A stretch of 64,000 bases of DNA from Ariolimax columbianus (GCA_036924085.1 JAVGWX010000002.1:53164605-53228604), one strand, 5' to 3'. Positions 33,664-44,655 are shown, counted from the stretch's first letter. Numbers and translations: made by a program. Notes: generated by a model from the letters alone, not told the origin.

Positions 33664-35117
33664 TTGTGACGTGTGTGAGAGTGTAGTGACAGGTGGGAGA
33701 GTGTAGTGACAGGTGGGAGAGTGTAGTGACAGGTGGGAGAGTGTAGTGACAGGTGGGAGAGTGTAGTGACAGGTGGGAGAGTGTAGTGACAGGTGGGAGA
33801 GTGTAGTGACAGGTGGGAGAGTGTAGTGACAGGTGGGAGAGTGTAGTGACAGGTGGGAGAGTGTAGTGACAGGTGGGAGAGTGTAGTGACAGGTGGGAGA
33901 GTGTAGTGACAGGTGGGAGAGTGTAGTGACAGGTGTGAGAGTATAGTGACAGGTGGGAGAATGTAGTGACAGGTGGGAGAGTGTAGTGACAGGTGGGAGA
34001 GTGTAGTGACAGGTGTGAGAGTGTAGTGACAGGTGGGAGAGTGTAGTGACAGGTGGGAGAGTGTAGTGACAGGTGGGAGAGTGTAGTGATAGGTGGGAGA
34101 GTGTAGTGACAGGTGTGAGAGTGTAGTGACAGATGGGAGAGTGTAGTGACAGGTGTGAGAGTGTAGTGACAGGTGTGAGAGTGTAGTGACAGGTGGGAGA
34201 GTGTAGTGACAGGTGGGAGAGTGTAGTGACAGGTGTGAGAGTGTAGTGACAGGTGGGAGAGTGTAGTGACAGGTGTGAGAGTGTAGTGAAAGGTGGGAGA
34301 GTGTAGTTACAGGTGTGAGAGTGTAGTGACAGGTGGGAGAGTGTAGTGACAGGTGTGAGAGTGTAGTGACAGGTGGGAGAGTGTAGTGACAGGTGGGAGA
34401 GTGTAGTGACAGGTGGGAGAGTGTAGTGACAGGTGGGAGAGTGTAGTGACAGGTGGGAGAGTGTAGTGACAGGTGGGAGAGTGTAGTGACAGGTGTGAGA
34501 GTGTAGTGAAAGGTGGGAGAGTGTAGTGACAGGTGTGAGAGTGTAGTGACAGGTGGGAGAGTGTAGTGACAGGTGTGAGAGTGTAGTGACAGGTGGGAGA
34601 GTGTAGTGACAGGTGGGAGAGTGTAGTGACAGGTGGGAGAGTGTAGTGACAGGTGGGAGAGTGTAGTGACAGGTGGGAGAGTGTAGTGATAGGTGGGAGA
34701 GTGTAGTGACAGGTGTGAGAGTGTAGTGACAGGTGGGAGAGTGTAGTGACAGGTGTGAGAGTGTAGTGACAGGTGTGAGAGTGTAGGGACAGGTGTGATA
34801 ATGTGGCGAGAGTGAAGTGAAAGATATCATAATGTAGTGAAAGATGTGATATTGTAATGAATGACGTGTTAATGTAGTGAAAGATGTAATAATGTAGTGA
34901 AAGATGTAATAATGTAGAGACATATGTGATAATGTAGTGACAGGAGTCAGAGTGTAGTGACAGATGTGATAATGTAGTGACAGGAGTCAGAGTGTAGTGA
35001 CAGATGTGATAATGTAGTGACAGGTGGGAGAGTGTAGTGACAGATGAGATAATGTAGTGACAGGAGTCAGAGTGTAGTGACAGGAGTCAGAGTGTAGTGA
35101 CAGATGTAATGAGGTAA
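33664..35117. repeat. 20-bp minisatellite array
   Basis: About 56 very homogeneous copies of gtgtagtgacaggtgggaga (variants ggtgtgaga) to 34790, then diverged units (gataatgtagtgacagatgt, caggagtcagagtgtagtga) to 35117. Related units resume at 37537-37645 after the inserted LINE. A 20-bp unit repeats its reading frame every 60 bp, and an antisense frame of 421 residues stays open because no stop occurs in the unit. It is not considered a gene. Confidence 0.97.
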
Positions 35118-35124
35118 TGATAAT

Positions 35125-37530
35125 ATCCAACAGAAGCTCTGGCACATGCATCGAAAGATGAATGGACAAACTACAAGCCAGCTTATCTCCAACTTTCAAG
35201 ACACCACAGGAGGCTCCTGAAGACAGATGAAGAGAAGGGTCTAAATTTTTTCAGTCGATATGTTGCCCAGACTAACAAAGGCGACAAAGATGCCCGTCAG
35301 GAAACTCGGAAAGGCATTTTAGACGCAGCCATCAAGGGAGAGGCTTGTGTAGACCTTATCAGGTCCTGATGGAGTACAGTATTGCCACATCAAGCAGTTG
35401 AAATATGGTGAAGAAGTTCAACCACACTATAGAGAAGGCATATGTGCCTGAGGACTGGCTTCATAACTATTTATGCTCTCTGCCTAAACCTGGTAAGGAC
35501 TCCACGCTTCTCGGCAGCTATCGAATAATCACTATACACAATGTATTTGGCAAATTGCTCGAGAAGATAGTGGCCAGGAAAATAATGGCCTACCTTGAAC
35601 GGGAGCAGATTCTACCCGATACGCTGGGCAGCTATAGAACAGCGAAGGAGACCTGGGCTAACGCTATAACTCTCGCGTATGATGTGTACGAGGGGTTTCA
35701 GTCAAAGCAAGAAACAGTCGCGGTGGCACTCGACCTGGAAGACGCATACAACCGTGTCGATTTTGGGACCTTAATTACCTGTCTGCAGCAGTGTGGTTTA
35801 AACCCGTGGCTGGTTAGTTGGATATTAGCTGCCCTGATGGAAAGAACAGTTGCGCTACGCGTGGGATCGTGGACATCAGAACCGAGGCGAATATGTCCAG
35901 GACTGCCTCAAGGGTCTCCGCTCTCACCGGTGCTGTTCAACATTTACACAGTAAAAGTGGCCAATATTCAACCCACAGGGACAGGGCGAACGTTGACATT
36001 TGCCGATGACATCCTAACGTACAGGACTGGCTCAGACAGACAAGAGCTGGTCAACGACATCCAGGAAACCTTGCAAAGAATATCGCAGTGGTGCAGCGAC
36101 TCAAGCTCCAAGATCAATCCGAAAAAGGCCTGCATGATGTGGTGCTCTTTGAATAATTCTATAGTAAAGGCTAAACTCCCTAACATCACTTTTTATGGTT
36201 GCACTATCGACAGGTGTGACAGGTTGAAATACATCGCAGTGACATTTGATCGCAGTCTTTCCTATAACTACCATGTTGACCACATCATACAAAGATCCAC
36301 GAGAGGGTTAGGAGCACTTAAGACCATGGCTGCTGCCGAATTGGAACATCGCCTCCTGTTCATCCTATTTTGTCAGGTTGTGTTGTCTGTTATCGATTAC
36401 GGACTAGGCATCCTCACACTATCAAGAACACAGTGTATAAGGTTGGACCGCATCCAGAATGAAGGTATGCGTCTGGTTCTGGGTTGCACTAGAGATACCT
36501 CGATTGTGATGATGCTGTACATGTTGGGATTGCTATCGGTGACATCCAGACATAAACTGGCACAAGTCAAAGCCTATATGCGTGTCACCACAGACACTCG
36601 ACACCCTCTGCACAGTAGTATCTCAGACATCAAGGGATCAAGAATCAAGAGAGGGTCGTCATGGATGGCACAGGCTGAGACAACAATCGGACACGTCACT
36701 CCAGCTGAGACGATAGCCAAAGAGGAAGAATGGGTCCACACTAGTGATAGAATGATAGAGTACCAGAGAGTCATCATAACCTTACGCAAGGAATGCAGAG
36801 AACGGAACAATGAGAGTGCAGAGCACGAGGTAAATCAGCTGATAACTGAGAACACCCAGGAGAGTGACGCTGTCATATACACCGACGGATCAGTCGTGCG
36901 CAATCGGACATCAGGCTGGGGTTTCTCGGCTAGAGTGAGAGGAGAGGTCGTTGCTGAGCGCAGTAGGGCATACATATCAACAACCTCCAGTATGAGAATG
37001 GAGAAGGAAGCAGTGACCTCGCACTGAAATAGATATCTGAGACTTCTATAACAAAGGCAGTCACCGTGACAGACGCGCAAGCCGTACCTCAGAAAGTACA
37101 GAAGGGATGGCTTAGGTACGAGGGGAAAGCTGCTGTTGAGGCCTCAAACCTCCAGGCGCTGACCTGGATCTACTGTCCTGCTCATGCCGGGGTTCAGGTC
37201 AACGAAAGAGCTGACATCTTGGCTTCACTGGCTCCCATCATAAGCACATTGGTGATGGACAGAAGTGACATTTTGAAATCAATCAATGACCGCCTGCTGG
37301 ATGAGGACACCGCAATAGATGAAGCAGCAATCCACAGACTGCAAAGTTTCGACATTAAACGAGATTCGAGCGGAGTGGGGCGCATGAGAGGACGGCGCAG
37401 GAGCGTATACAACCAGCGAGCTACAGGGACCATCAGCATCCATACCTTGCGCCATTTGATGAGAGAGACTGAGCCCCTTTGGGTATGCCCGGAATGCAAT
37501 GAAGTAAATTCTTAGAAACAGAAACAGAAA
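35125..37530 (+). mobile_element. Non-LTR retrotransposon with RT and RNase H, 5'-truncated
   Basis: A 2.4-kb LINE body lying inside the 20-bp array, with array units on both sides. It begins within the pre-RT region and ends with a stop (37513-37515) and a short (gaaaca)n tail (37513-37532). The combination of reverse transcriptase followed by an RNase H domain and a short-repeat tail points to the I/Nimb-type superfamily; the clade is inference. Two other degraded copies are at 11475-11665 and 41485-42310. A 7-bp tgataat repeat at both junctions (35118-35124, 37537-37543) is compatible with a target duplication but also with array sequence. Confidence 0.88.
35130..37515 (+). pseudogene. LINE polyprotein: reverse transcriptase + RNase H, frameshifted
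   Basis: Copies LINE RNA into DNA at the target site. 35156-35360 reads RHHRRLLKTDEEKGLNFFSR and ARQETRKGILDAAIK. A frameshift lies near 35365 and another near 35403. The main open frame 35405-37027 (540 residues) has RT motif A with Asp110 (VALDLEDAYNRVDF), motif B (GLPQGSPLSPVLFN) and motif C with Asp201-Asp202 (FADD, in place of the commoner YADD). RNase H starts at Asp494 (VIYTDGSVVRNRTSGWGFS). A base loss near 37017-37025 and a Trp-to-stop change follow. The frame 37066-37515 completes RNase H (YCPAHAGVQVNERADILASL) and the tail (ETEPLWVCPECNEVNS). At least three frameshifts or stops make this copy inactive, but the RT core is intact. Confidence 0.9.
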
Positions 37531-37536
37531 CAGATG

Positions 37537-37645
37537 TGATAATGTAGTGACATATATGATAATGTAGTGACAGATGTGATAATGTAGTGAAATATTTGAT
37601 AATGTAGTGACATATGTGATAATGTAGTGACACACGTGAAAATGT
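37537..37645. repeat. 20-bp array remnant after the LINE
   Basis: Units of gataatgtagtgacagatgt type continuing the array at 33664-35117. Confidence 0.88.
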
Positions 37646-37649
37646 AGTA

Positions 37650-37998
37650 TCAGTTGTGAGTCTAGTGACTGGAGTGAGTCTAGTGACTGGAGTGAGTCTA
37701 GTGACTGGAATGAGTCTAGTGACTGGGGTGAGTCTAGTGACTGGAGTGAGTCTAGTGACTGGAGTGAGTCTAGTGACTGGAGTGAGTCTAGTGACTGGAG
37801 TGAGTCTAGTGACTGGAGTGAGTCTAGTGACTGGAGTGAGTCTAGTGACTGGAGTGATTCTAGTGACTGGAGTGAGTCTAGTGACTGGAGTGAGTCTAGT
37901 GACTGGAGTGAGTCTAGTGACTGGAGTGAGTCTAGTGACTGGAGTGAGTCTAGTGACTGGAGTGAGTCTAGTTACTGGAGTGAGTCTAGTGACACGTA
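37650..37998. repeat. 18-bp minisatellite array
   Basis: About 19 nearly perfect copies of gtgactggagtgagtcta. The + strand frame of VSLVTG repeats is an artefact of an 18-bp, six-codon unit. Confidence 0.97.
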
Positions 37999-38219
37999 GT
38001 AGAGTGTAGTACTTGTGTAAGTCTAGCGACCAGTGAGAGTGTAACGACAGGTGTGACAGCCAATTGGTATGTTTGAGATTCTAGGGACAAGTGTGACTAT
38101 AAAAACAGATATGAGATCCTGACTAGTACATGTGTCTAGTACATATATATGCATATATCATCATCATCATCATGTATCGTGTCCTGTATAGAACGTGGCT
38201 GCCATCACACTCTGTCTGA

Positions 38220-38497
38220 GGGGACGGCGTGGCCTAGTGGTTAAGTGGCACGGCTCACAACCGGAAGGTGCTGGGTTCGATCCCCATCACAGCACCGGCC
38301 GTAACCCCGGGGAAGCAAACCCTTAGAAAATGCAGGAGGAAGCAGACCCTTACATAAAATGCATGCTGAAGTCGGATGCACTGGGCCTACAGGCGCAAAA
38401 TAAAAACCACAGTGCAACGCACATCGCCCTGGGGATAAGAGCAATAAGGTGAACGACAAAAAAAAATATTTTTTTTTAAATTAAAAAGTAAAAACAG
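38220..38497 (+). mobile_element. SINE-A copy with 9-bp TSD
   Basis: Best-preserved SINE-A head: A box tggcctagtggttaagtgg and B box gggttcgatcccc, followed by the body (gcatgctgaagtcggatg) and an A/T-rich tail. Flanked by tctgtctga (38211-38219 and 38498-38506). Confidence 0.9.
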
Positions 38498-38668
38498 TCT
38501 GTCTGAAAAAAAAACTCTTCACGTTGCCAAAACGCCAGTCATTCCCAGGAGTTCCTGGATATCTTAATGCCTTCGTCTTCATGTTCTACCCCTGCCTCTT
38601 TTGCCCGGCACTATGCCTCCCATACCTTCCTTTGAAATATATATACACATACATATGTACAGAGAGAA

Positions 38669-38669
<1 letters not shown>

Positions 38670-38722
<53 letters not shown>
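38670..38722. repeat. (GA)n microsatellite
   Basis: An uninterrupted ga dinucleotide run of about 50 bp. Confidence 0.97.
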
Positions 38723-38725
<3 letters not shown>

Positions 38726-38754
38726 GAGAAATAGAGCTTACTTGGAGATCAAGA

Positions 38755-39058
38755 CGCTTATCAGCGTATGAAGATGCAGCGGTTAGCGACCCATTTACGG
38801 CTGCTAGCGTCAGGGTCAGCAAACCAGAGCTGCCAAGACACTCCTACACCTCTAAGCAGTGATTCTGGATAACAGGTTGCAACAGAGCAGACTGGCTAAA
38901 GTGGATGGATTGAAGAGGGAAGGATAACCCGGTTTAAAAAACGCGTGCTGCCGAAAATGCAGTGTTGGACCGCAGGTGCAAATATAGCAGCCAAGATGTA
39001 AACTAGCGACACAAAGCATTCCGTTTTTGGGACTGCATCCTGCTACTTGCAAAGGCCT
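38755..39058 (-). mobile_element. SINE-C copy, inverted
   Basis: Complement of the SINE-C consensus (acggctgctagcgtcagggt, cactcctacacctctaagca, gcagtgttggaccgcaggtg). Its final segment continues into a tandem array at 39059-39340. Confidence 0.83.
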
Positions 39059-39340
39059 GTTCAGGGCTTTGTAGCGGGAGATTGAGAACGTTCAGGGCTT
39101 GGTAGCGGGAGATTGAGGACGTTCAGGGCTTGGTAGCGGAAGATTGAGAACGTTCAGAACTTGGTAGTGGGAGATTGAGAATGTTCAGGGCTTGGTAGCG
39201 GGAGATTGAGAACGTTCAGGGCTTGGTAGCGGGAGATTGAGAATGTTCAGGGCTTGGTAGTGGGAGATTGAGAATGTTCAGGGCTTGGTAGTGGGAGATT
39301 GAGAATGTTCAGGGCTTGGTAGTGGGAGATTGAGTAACAG
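39059..39340. repeat. 31-bp array made from the SINE-C end
   Basis: Nine copies of a 31-bp unit (ttcagggcttggtagcggga plus gattgagaacg). The complement of this unit (cgttctcaatctcccgctac) is the terminal segment of each SINE-C copy, where it occurs once. Confidence 0.95.
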
Positions 39341-40050
39341 CGCAGAATAAGGAGGAGAACTTACTTGATGACCTGTCCCTCTGCAGGGGTTATACCGAAA
39401 TAGTGTGCCTTTATGTGTCATTTTTCTTTAAATTTATTCTACGTGTAATCATGTGATCGTTTCTGGCATATCGTGACTCACACGTTCCTGGCCACTTCCC
39501 GTTTATCGCTGCCAATTCAAACATTATTGTTTTGTTCTCATACATCATATCTTTGTGTTTGTTTTGCTGTGTTATTTATTTTTGTAGTTCTTTGCCCTTA
39601 ACAAATCCGTGTCTCGCGATCATATGTTGTGTTTCGTGATCTTTGTTATGTTGTCTGGTACTTGGATTCCATTGATACCATGTGTGTCTCGAGTTATTCG
39701 CTGTGTCGTCTGGTACATGGACTACTTTGATACTATGTGTCTAGAGTTATTCGCTGTGTCGTCTGGTACATGGACTACCTTGATACCATGTGTCTCCAGT
39801 TATTCGCTGTGTCGTCTGGTACTTATCTCTCTCTTGTGTAGACTTTCTGATCCTATGTTGTGTTTTGAAATACTTAATTCTTAAAATTAATCATTTTCAA
39901 ACTCGACACACACACACTGATGAAGGTACAACGTCATGTCCGATCCAACCACCAATTGCCAGTTATGGCGAACTGCGATTGATGCAACTAAGCGAGGGTA
40001 AACAGCAGGAGTAACTATGACCGTTTTAAGTTAGCCGAATGCCTTGTTAT
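39341..40050. other. Unassigned sequence with a 53-bp triplication
   Basis: 39660-39830 holds three copies of a 53-55-bp unit (cgctgtgtcgtctggtacat, tggactactttgatac). No coding feature was recognised elsewhere. Confidence 0.55.
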
Positions 40051-40061
40051 CTTCTTCTTCT

Positions 40062-40410
40062 TCTTCTTCGTTCGTTCTCAATCTCCCGTTACCAAACCCT
40101 GAAATGGCTTAAGTAGCAGAATGTAGTTCAGAGAACGGAATGCCTTGTGTCGTAGTTTACAGCTTGACTGCGATATTTGCACCTTTCGGTCCAACACATC
40201 CTTCCGCAAGCATTTTTTGGTACCTGGTTAGCATTCCTTATTCGATCCATTCTCGTTAGCCAGTCTGCTCTGCTGCAGCCTGTTATCCAGGATCACCGCG
40301 TAGAGGTGTAGAAGGGTCTTGGCAGCTTTGGTTCACTGGCCCTGACGCTAGCAGTCAGCTATGGGTCGCTGACCACTGCAGTTCATGCGCTGCTCAGCAT
40401 CTTGATCCCT
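40062..40410 (+). mobile_element. SINE-C copy
   Basis: Full-length match to 27806-28170, preceded by a (ctt)n run at 40050-40067. The 33-bp internal segment is present once. Confidence 0.85.
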
Positions 40411-40439
40411 AATGCGCGCGTATGTGTCTACTTGTTTGT

Positions 40440-40640
40440 AGTGTCTGTCGCTGTGATCGAGAGGTAAGGCACTCGCCTCTCAAAGCTATTAACAGAAGCG
40501 TTTGTGGGTTAAAGACCCGCATATTTCAAGTGGGGACAAGAGTGCCTGCATCCTGAACTACCTTCAGTCGTCTTGACTTAAGTCTTGCCACTGGCCCAAT
40601 ATAGTTCGGGACCAAAGAGTAAAGTCTTACTCACTATAAT
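40440..40640 (+). mobile_element. Putative tRNA-derived SINE-F
   Basis: A head with an A-box-like segment (tgatcgagaggtaaggcact) and a B-box-like segment (gggttaaagacccgc) suggests a pol III SINE. Only one copy was seen, with no clear target duplication. Confidence 0.45.
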
Positions 40641-41480
40641 CTAAATACAGAGAAAGTTACATCATCAAGAAGGATTTGTCATCTTCGCTTGCGATGGGCA
40701 ACCAACTTTTGTTGTTTTTAGTGTCTGTCTGAATGTTTTGCGAATGTATTTCAAAAATTATATTCCCTATATCAAGTTGTTGTATTGTCATCCTGTGCCC
40801 CTGGCGGATGTGGTTGAGTGCCCGCTTGGCCACATCGATCCCTGGCTGTGCTGACGGAGACAAGGTGATTGATAGACGATCCACGTGTCGTAAGATAGGA
40901 TACCACTGCCAGGGATGGCTGACCGTAGGCGGTGCTTACATATCGCAAGAGCCAATCGCAGCGCACAATATCGCGCTTTGTGGACTTCACGTGCTGTCTG
41001 GGGAGGCAAGGGTTCCGGACGAGAACAAATATGGCAGAAAGTTTGAGCAGACAAAGTTTTCTCTAGACAAGAGATTAAGCGACAAGACATTCTAGACCTG
41101 TTTCCTGTCCTGTCCGTAAACTCGAAGATCAGACACGTTTATCTCGTTAACATTACTGTTCTTAATAAGTTGGGTTGTATAAGTGTTAGGTTTCAGCAGG
41201 TGACCCGTCTCCGCACAGGACGAATGTTGAAGGTAAGAAGAATGTAGCTTGTGTTATTGTGTAACGGCTAGTTTGGTGTCAGCACGTATATCGTGTGCGC
41301 GAACGATACAGTAGAACTGACCAGTATGTTCATATCAACTGCCAACGTGCCACTGATATGTGGTATGCGCACTTATTTAGAACGCAGGTAGCAGAGTGAC
41401 AGATCGATTCATTCCCACTGCCAAGATAACGGGTTTGATCTCCGTTATTTACACGCTGATGTTGACCCAGCTGTAAATAT
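40641..41480. other. Unassigned sequence
   Basis: Open frames on both strands at 40657-41095 overlap without a family motif. No feature is supported. Confidence 0.3.
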
Positions 41481-41484
41481 GTAC

Positions 41485-42310
41485 TTGATTTTCTATTTGG
41501 AAAGGATAGGAGTAGACGAAAGAAACTTTTCCTGTCCTGTTCTGTTCTGTCCTGTTCTGTTCTGTTCCCGAGAATCGACGCCATTGCGCTCCGAACGTAC
41601 CCATAGGTCTTCTGTCTCTCTCTCTCGGCAAAAGGTGAACAGTGTGGGTACTGATGGTTCCTGTAGCTTCTTGATTGTACACACTCCTACTCCCCCCGCC
41701 CCCTATCTAGCTCCCCTCTCCACTCCAACTTCGTTTTATTTTAGAACTCTACAGTCTGTGAATTGCTGATTCATGTATTGGCAGCCGCATCATCCTTTAT
41801 CGAACGCAGTCAGACAGTAACCATTATTTTTTCGAAAAAGGCAGCGGTCATCCTGAGGCTGTCGACACTGCCATACAGCTTGTCTAGTGTTGCCACTGGT
41901 GATGGCCACATCTGCTCTCTCTGATCCTCGTATGTCGGGCAGTTTTGCAGCAAATGCTCAGCGGTCATTTTCCCGGTACCACACGGGCATTCATCGGTGC
42001 CACCTATCTTCAATTTGTTGAATAGGTGGTACCTCAGTCTATTGTGGCCAGTGCGAAGTCTGAAGACCACGACCTGCTCTCTTCTGTTCAACTGGTAATA
42101 GGCATCGTTTTTGGTGTAGCTAGTATGTTCCGTTTCCCATTTGGTCATGTATCTAGCTCTAATAAGCCGTTTTGACTAGCCGCATCATCCAACATGCGGT
42201 CATTGATAGACTTCAAAATGTTACTCCTGTCTAGTAGGACCATAAATGGTGCTTATGAAACCAAGATATCCGGTCATTCGTTTCCTGAACCCGAGCATGA
42301 CCTTGGCAGC
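41485..42310 (-). pseudogene. Old copy of the RNase H LINE 3' region, interrupted
   Basis: Read on the minus strand, 42310-42191 matches the C-terminal coding part of the LINE at 35125-37530 (acattttgaagtctatcaat against 37270-37289). 41782-41580 matches its continuation (cagcaattcacagactgtag, gtgtgtacaatcaagaagct). Between them sits the younger LINE insert 41796-42177. Removing the insert and one target duplication restores colinearity. The 3' tail is a (gaaca)n run at 41530-41575. Confidence 0.8.
41796..42177 (-). mobile_element. 5'-truncated LINE copy with 13-bp TSD, nested in an older LINE
   Basis: Third copy of the family at 14811 and 22708. A perfect 13-bp target duplication agccgcatcatcc flanks it (41783-41795 and 42178-42190). 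The minus-strand frame 41810-42148 (112 residues) carries CPCGTGKMTAEHLLQNCP and ends AAFFEKIMVTV. Its 3' tail is short here (no long gaa run). Confidence 0.93.
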
Positions 42311-42650
42311 CGATCCACATCAGCCCCTAAAGTGTGACGCCTTCTGTACCTTCCTAAGAAAGGATTGACAATCGGCCACGATGACTGCTCATGTTAAACG
42401 ATCTCAGATAGCCAGATCAAAGCTGACGGGACTGCCTTCATCCACAATTCCGTAATGGAGGTTGTTGATCTTAGTATAATGAAGTCTTTATGGCACTTCT
42501 CACTCGACCTTCACCTTAACCCATTTAGCACAATTTGTCAAGTACCCTCATTATGTAATGTATCCACCAGTGTCGTTAGCCGCCATTCTTGTTGGTACAA
42601 TTCTGTTATTTCAGTCATTATTTTCCATCCGTTACTGTAGAGGCAAAGAT
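42311..42650. other. Unassigned sequence
   Basis: Could still belong to the degraded LINE on its left, but no alignment could be recognised. Confidence 0.3.
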
Positions 42651-42653
42651 TTG

Positions 42654-42930
42654 TAGTTACACTACTTTTGCTGGATGAAGTTGTTAGAGACTTCAGAATA
42701 CTAAGCCAAGGTTTGTCCCATAGTAGTTACACTACTGTCGGGGAATGAAGTTATTAAAGACTTCAGTATACTAAGTCAAGGTGTGTCCCATAGTAGTTAC
42801 ACTACTGTCGGGGAATTAAGTTGTTAGAGACTTCAGTACACTAAGTCAAGGCTTGTCCCATAGTAAATACACTACAGTAGGGAAACGAAATTGTTAGGGA
42901 CTTCAGTGTACTAAGTCAAGGTTTGTTTGA
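42654..42930. repeat. 70-bp tandem repeat at the SINE-D 3' end
   Basis: Four copies with an exact 70-bp period (tagttacactactgtcgggg, gacttcagtatactaagtca). The complement contains acttcattccccgacag, which is the 3' module of SINE-D. Confidence 0.92.
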
Positions 42931-42934
42931 GATA

Positions 42935-43105
42935 GGGTGACATGTTCCTTCCCTTGGTGCCTTTAAATGTCATAGTCATATGTCAGATACCCAATTACAC
43001 GTGAGTCGACTGAAGCTTGCCGATAGCGTGATTCGAACTCCGTACCTTTGCCACGAAAAGCGAGTGATCTACCATCACTATAATCGGACTGCACGCAATA
43101 CATGA
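42935..43105 (-). mobile_element. SINE-D copy, inverted
   Basis: Minus strand head: tagtgatggtagatcactcg, ttttcgtggcaaaggtac, B box ggagttcgaatcacg. Its 3' module lies to the left, multiplied in the 70-bp array. Confidence 0.72.
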
Positions 43106-43359
43106 ATCCATCTAATGCTTGGTCTCTTTTAGATCTGAAGCACTTCTCATCTGTGTTTTGTTTGTTCGGCGAGTAGACTCTCTTGCAAATGAAAGAGTAA
43201 TAGTTATTCCATTGGCGACTGTCGACAGAGATGAAGTGTTAGAAACTTCATTTTCAAGGTCTAGGCGTTTTGTGAAGTGCAGTGAGAAGATGCCTTTCTT
43301 ACAGAAAGTCAATTACCCATTCCGAGCTGGACAGACTAAATCGTGTCTCTCTCGGCACC
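43106..43359. other. Unassigned sequence
   Basis: A + strand frame runs from 43119 into the following array. No motif was recognised. Confidence 0.3.
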
Positions 43360-43505
43360 TGGTACACTTACCTACCAGAACCCTGGTGCACTTACCTACC
43401 AGAACCCTGGTGTACTTACCTACCAGAACCCTGGTGCACTTACCTACCAGAACCCGGGTGCACTTACCTACCAGAACCTTGGTGCACTTACCTACCAGAA
43501 CAAGA
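43360..43505. repeat. 24-bp minisatellite
   Basis: Six copies of a 24-bp unit (cttacctaccagaaccctgg plus tgca). All frames stay open because the unit is eight codons long. Confidence 0.95.
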
Positions 43506-43566
43506 GGTCGAACAACATTGCTAACCAAAGTCTGGCTTATATCCAAACCATGTCATTTTCCATCTG

Positions 43567-43985
43567 TATTATTTCTGCAGAAATGATTAGTAGTGCCTGT
43601 TCTTCGGCCGAATGGTTTGACCATAATTTTTCACTGGGTTTCTTTTTCTTGATCTGGATAAACAAGACAGATGTATGCGCCTTTATTCTACTGAGAAGTA
43701 TTGTATTATGCTGCGGTCACCTTCTTCAGTACGCCTTGCAATATAATTAGTGCCACCGTAACTAGTTGCCATAGAAACATCGTAAAGAATTTAGCACTCA
43801 CCCCCAGTAGCTTAGATCAACAACAAAAAACAGAAACAGAAACATCCTAAATGCTGGTTTAGATTCTACATTCATATCCACGAACTTCGCAGCCGATGAC
43901 TTTAATCTGTACGATATACGCTTGAATGGCCGTTACATTAAGTTGCATGCAGGCTTCAAGTGCGCCTGGACGTGTCATTAGATGA
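43567..43985. repeat. 419-bp dispersed duplication, copy 2
   Basis: Same length as 32967-33385 with about six substitutions and no indel. Flanks differ completely on both sides. No target duplication was identified at either copy. Confidence 0.92.
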
Positions 43986-44508
43986 CTTAGGATGTCTTCA
44001 TTTTTGACCATATCTCTTCAAGTGACATCTCCGCTTCTATTCATAAACCTATCACATCAGATGTTCGGGTATAGGTCCGACACTACGTTCAGATTACCCT
44101 ACCCAGGTTTAGGTGATCATCAATACATTTGTTTGCAGTGTCATTTCAGTTGTAATAGATTTTCACATAGTGATGTAGCCAACTCCAGCACATCGTTCCT
44201 CAGTTGGCGATCACAACCTTTTGGGAAGAAGACAATAGCTTCATTCACGAACCACTCGGGCGTCGAGATGAGTTCATAGAGGGACGATCAGCAATCCGCT
44301 CGGACAGAGGGAATTTTTATAGTCTGGTGTGCCAACACATCGTACGTTCCAGGCTGCTTTTCAGCAGCTGTCACCAACCTTCCGAGGGTGAACCATTTGC
44401 TACTACCACCAAGATCAATACTTGGATATTGACGTCCTGAAACTCTTGTTGACAATGTGTTTGTCATTTCACCATGTCATGTGATCATTCTCCGGCTACG
44501 CACAGAAC
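43986..44508. other. Unassigned sequence
   Basis: No gene or repeat recognised. Confidence 0.3.
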
Positions 44509-44509
44509 A

Positions 44510-44655
44510 CCAGACTGAGATGTCATCTGTACAACAGACTGAGATGTCATCTGTACAACAGACTGAGATGTCATCTGTATAACAGATTGAGATGTCATCT
44601 GTAGAACAGACTGAGATGTCATCTGTACAAAAGACTGAGATGTCATCTGTACAAC
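44510..44655. repeat. 24-bp minisatellite
   Basis: Six copies of a 24-bp unit (gagatgtcatctgtacaaca plus gact), abutting a LINE remnant. Confidence 0.95.

Noticed and set aside
33658..34923. 421-residue antisense open frame of Ser/His/Thr/Cys repeats
   Set aside because: It is the antisense reading of a 20-bp minisatellite with no stop in any phase; no start context, domain or independent coding sign.
33664..35117. CRISPR-like array of short regular repeats
   Set aside because: Units are contiguous with no unique spacers, and the window is clearly eukaryotic.
38220..38300. Free-standing tRNA gene at the SINE-A head
   Set aside because: A and B boxes are present, but no complete cloverleaf with a paired acceptor stem was recognised, and the sequence continues into a dispersed SINE body with a target duplication.
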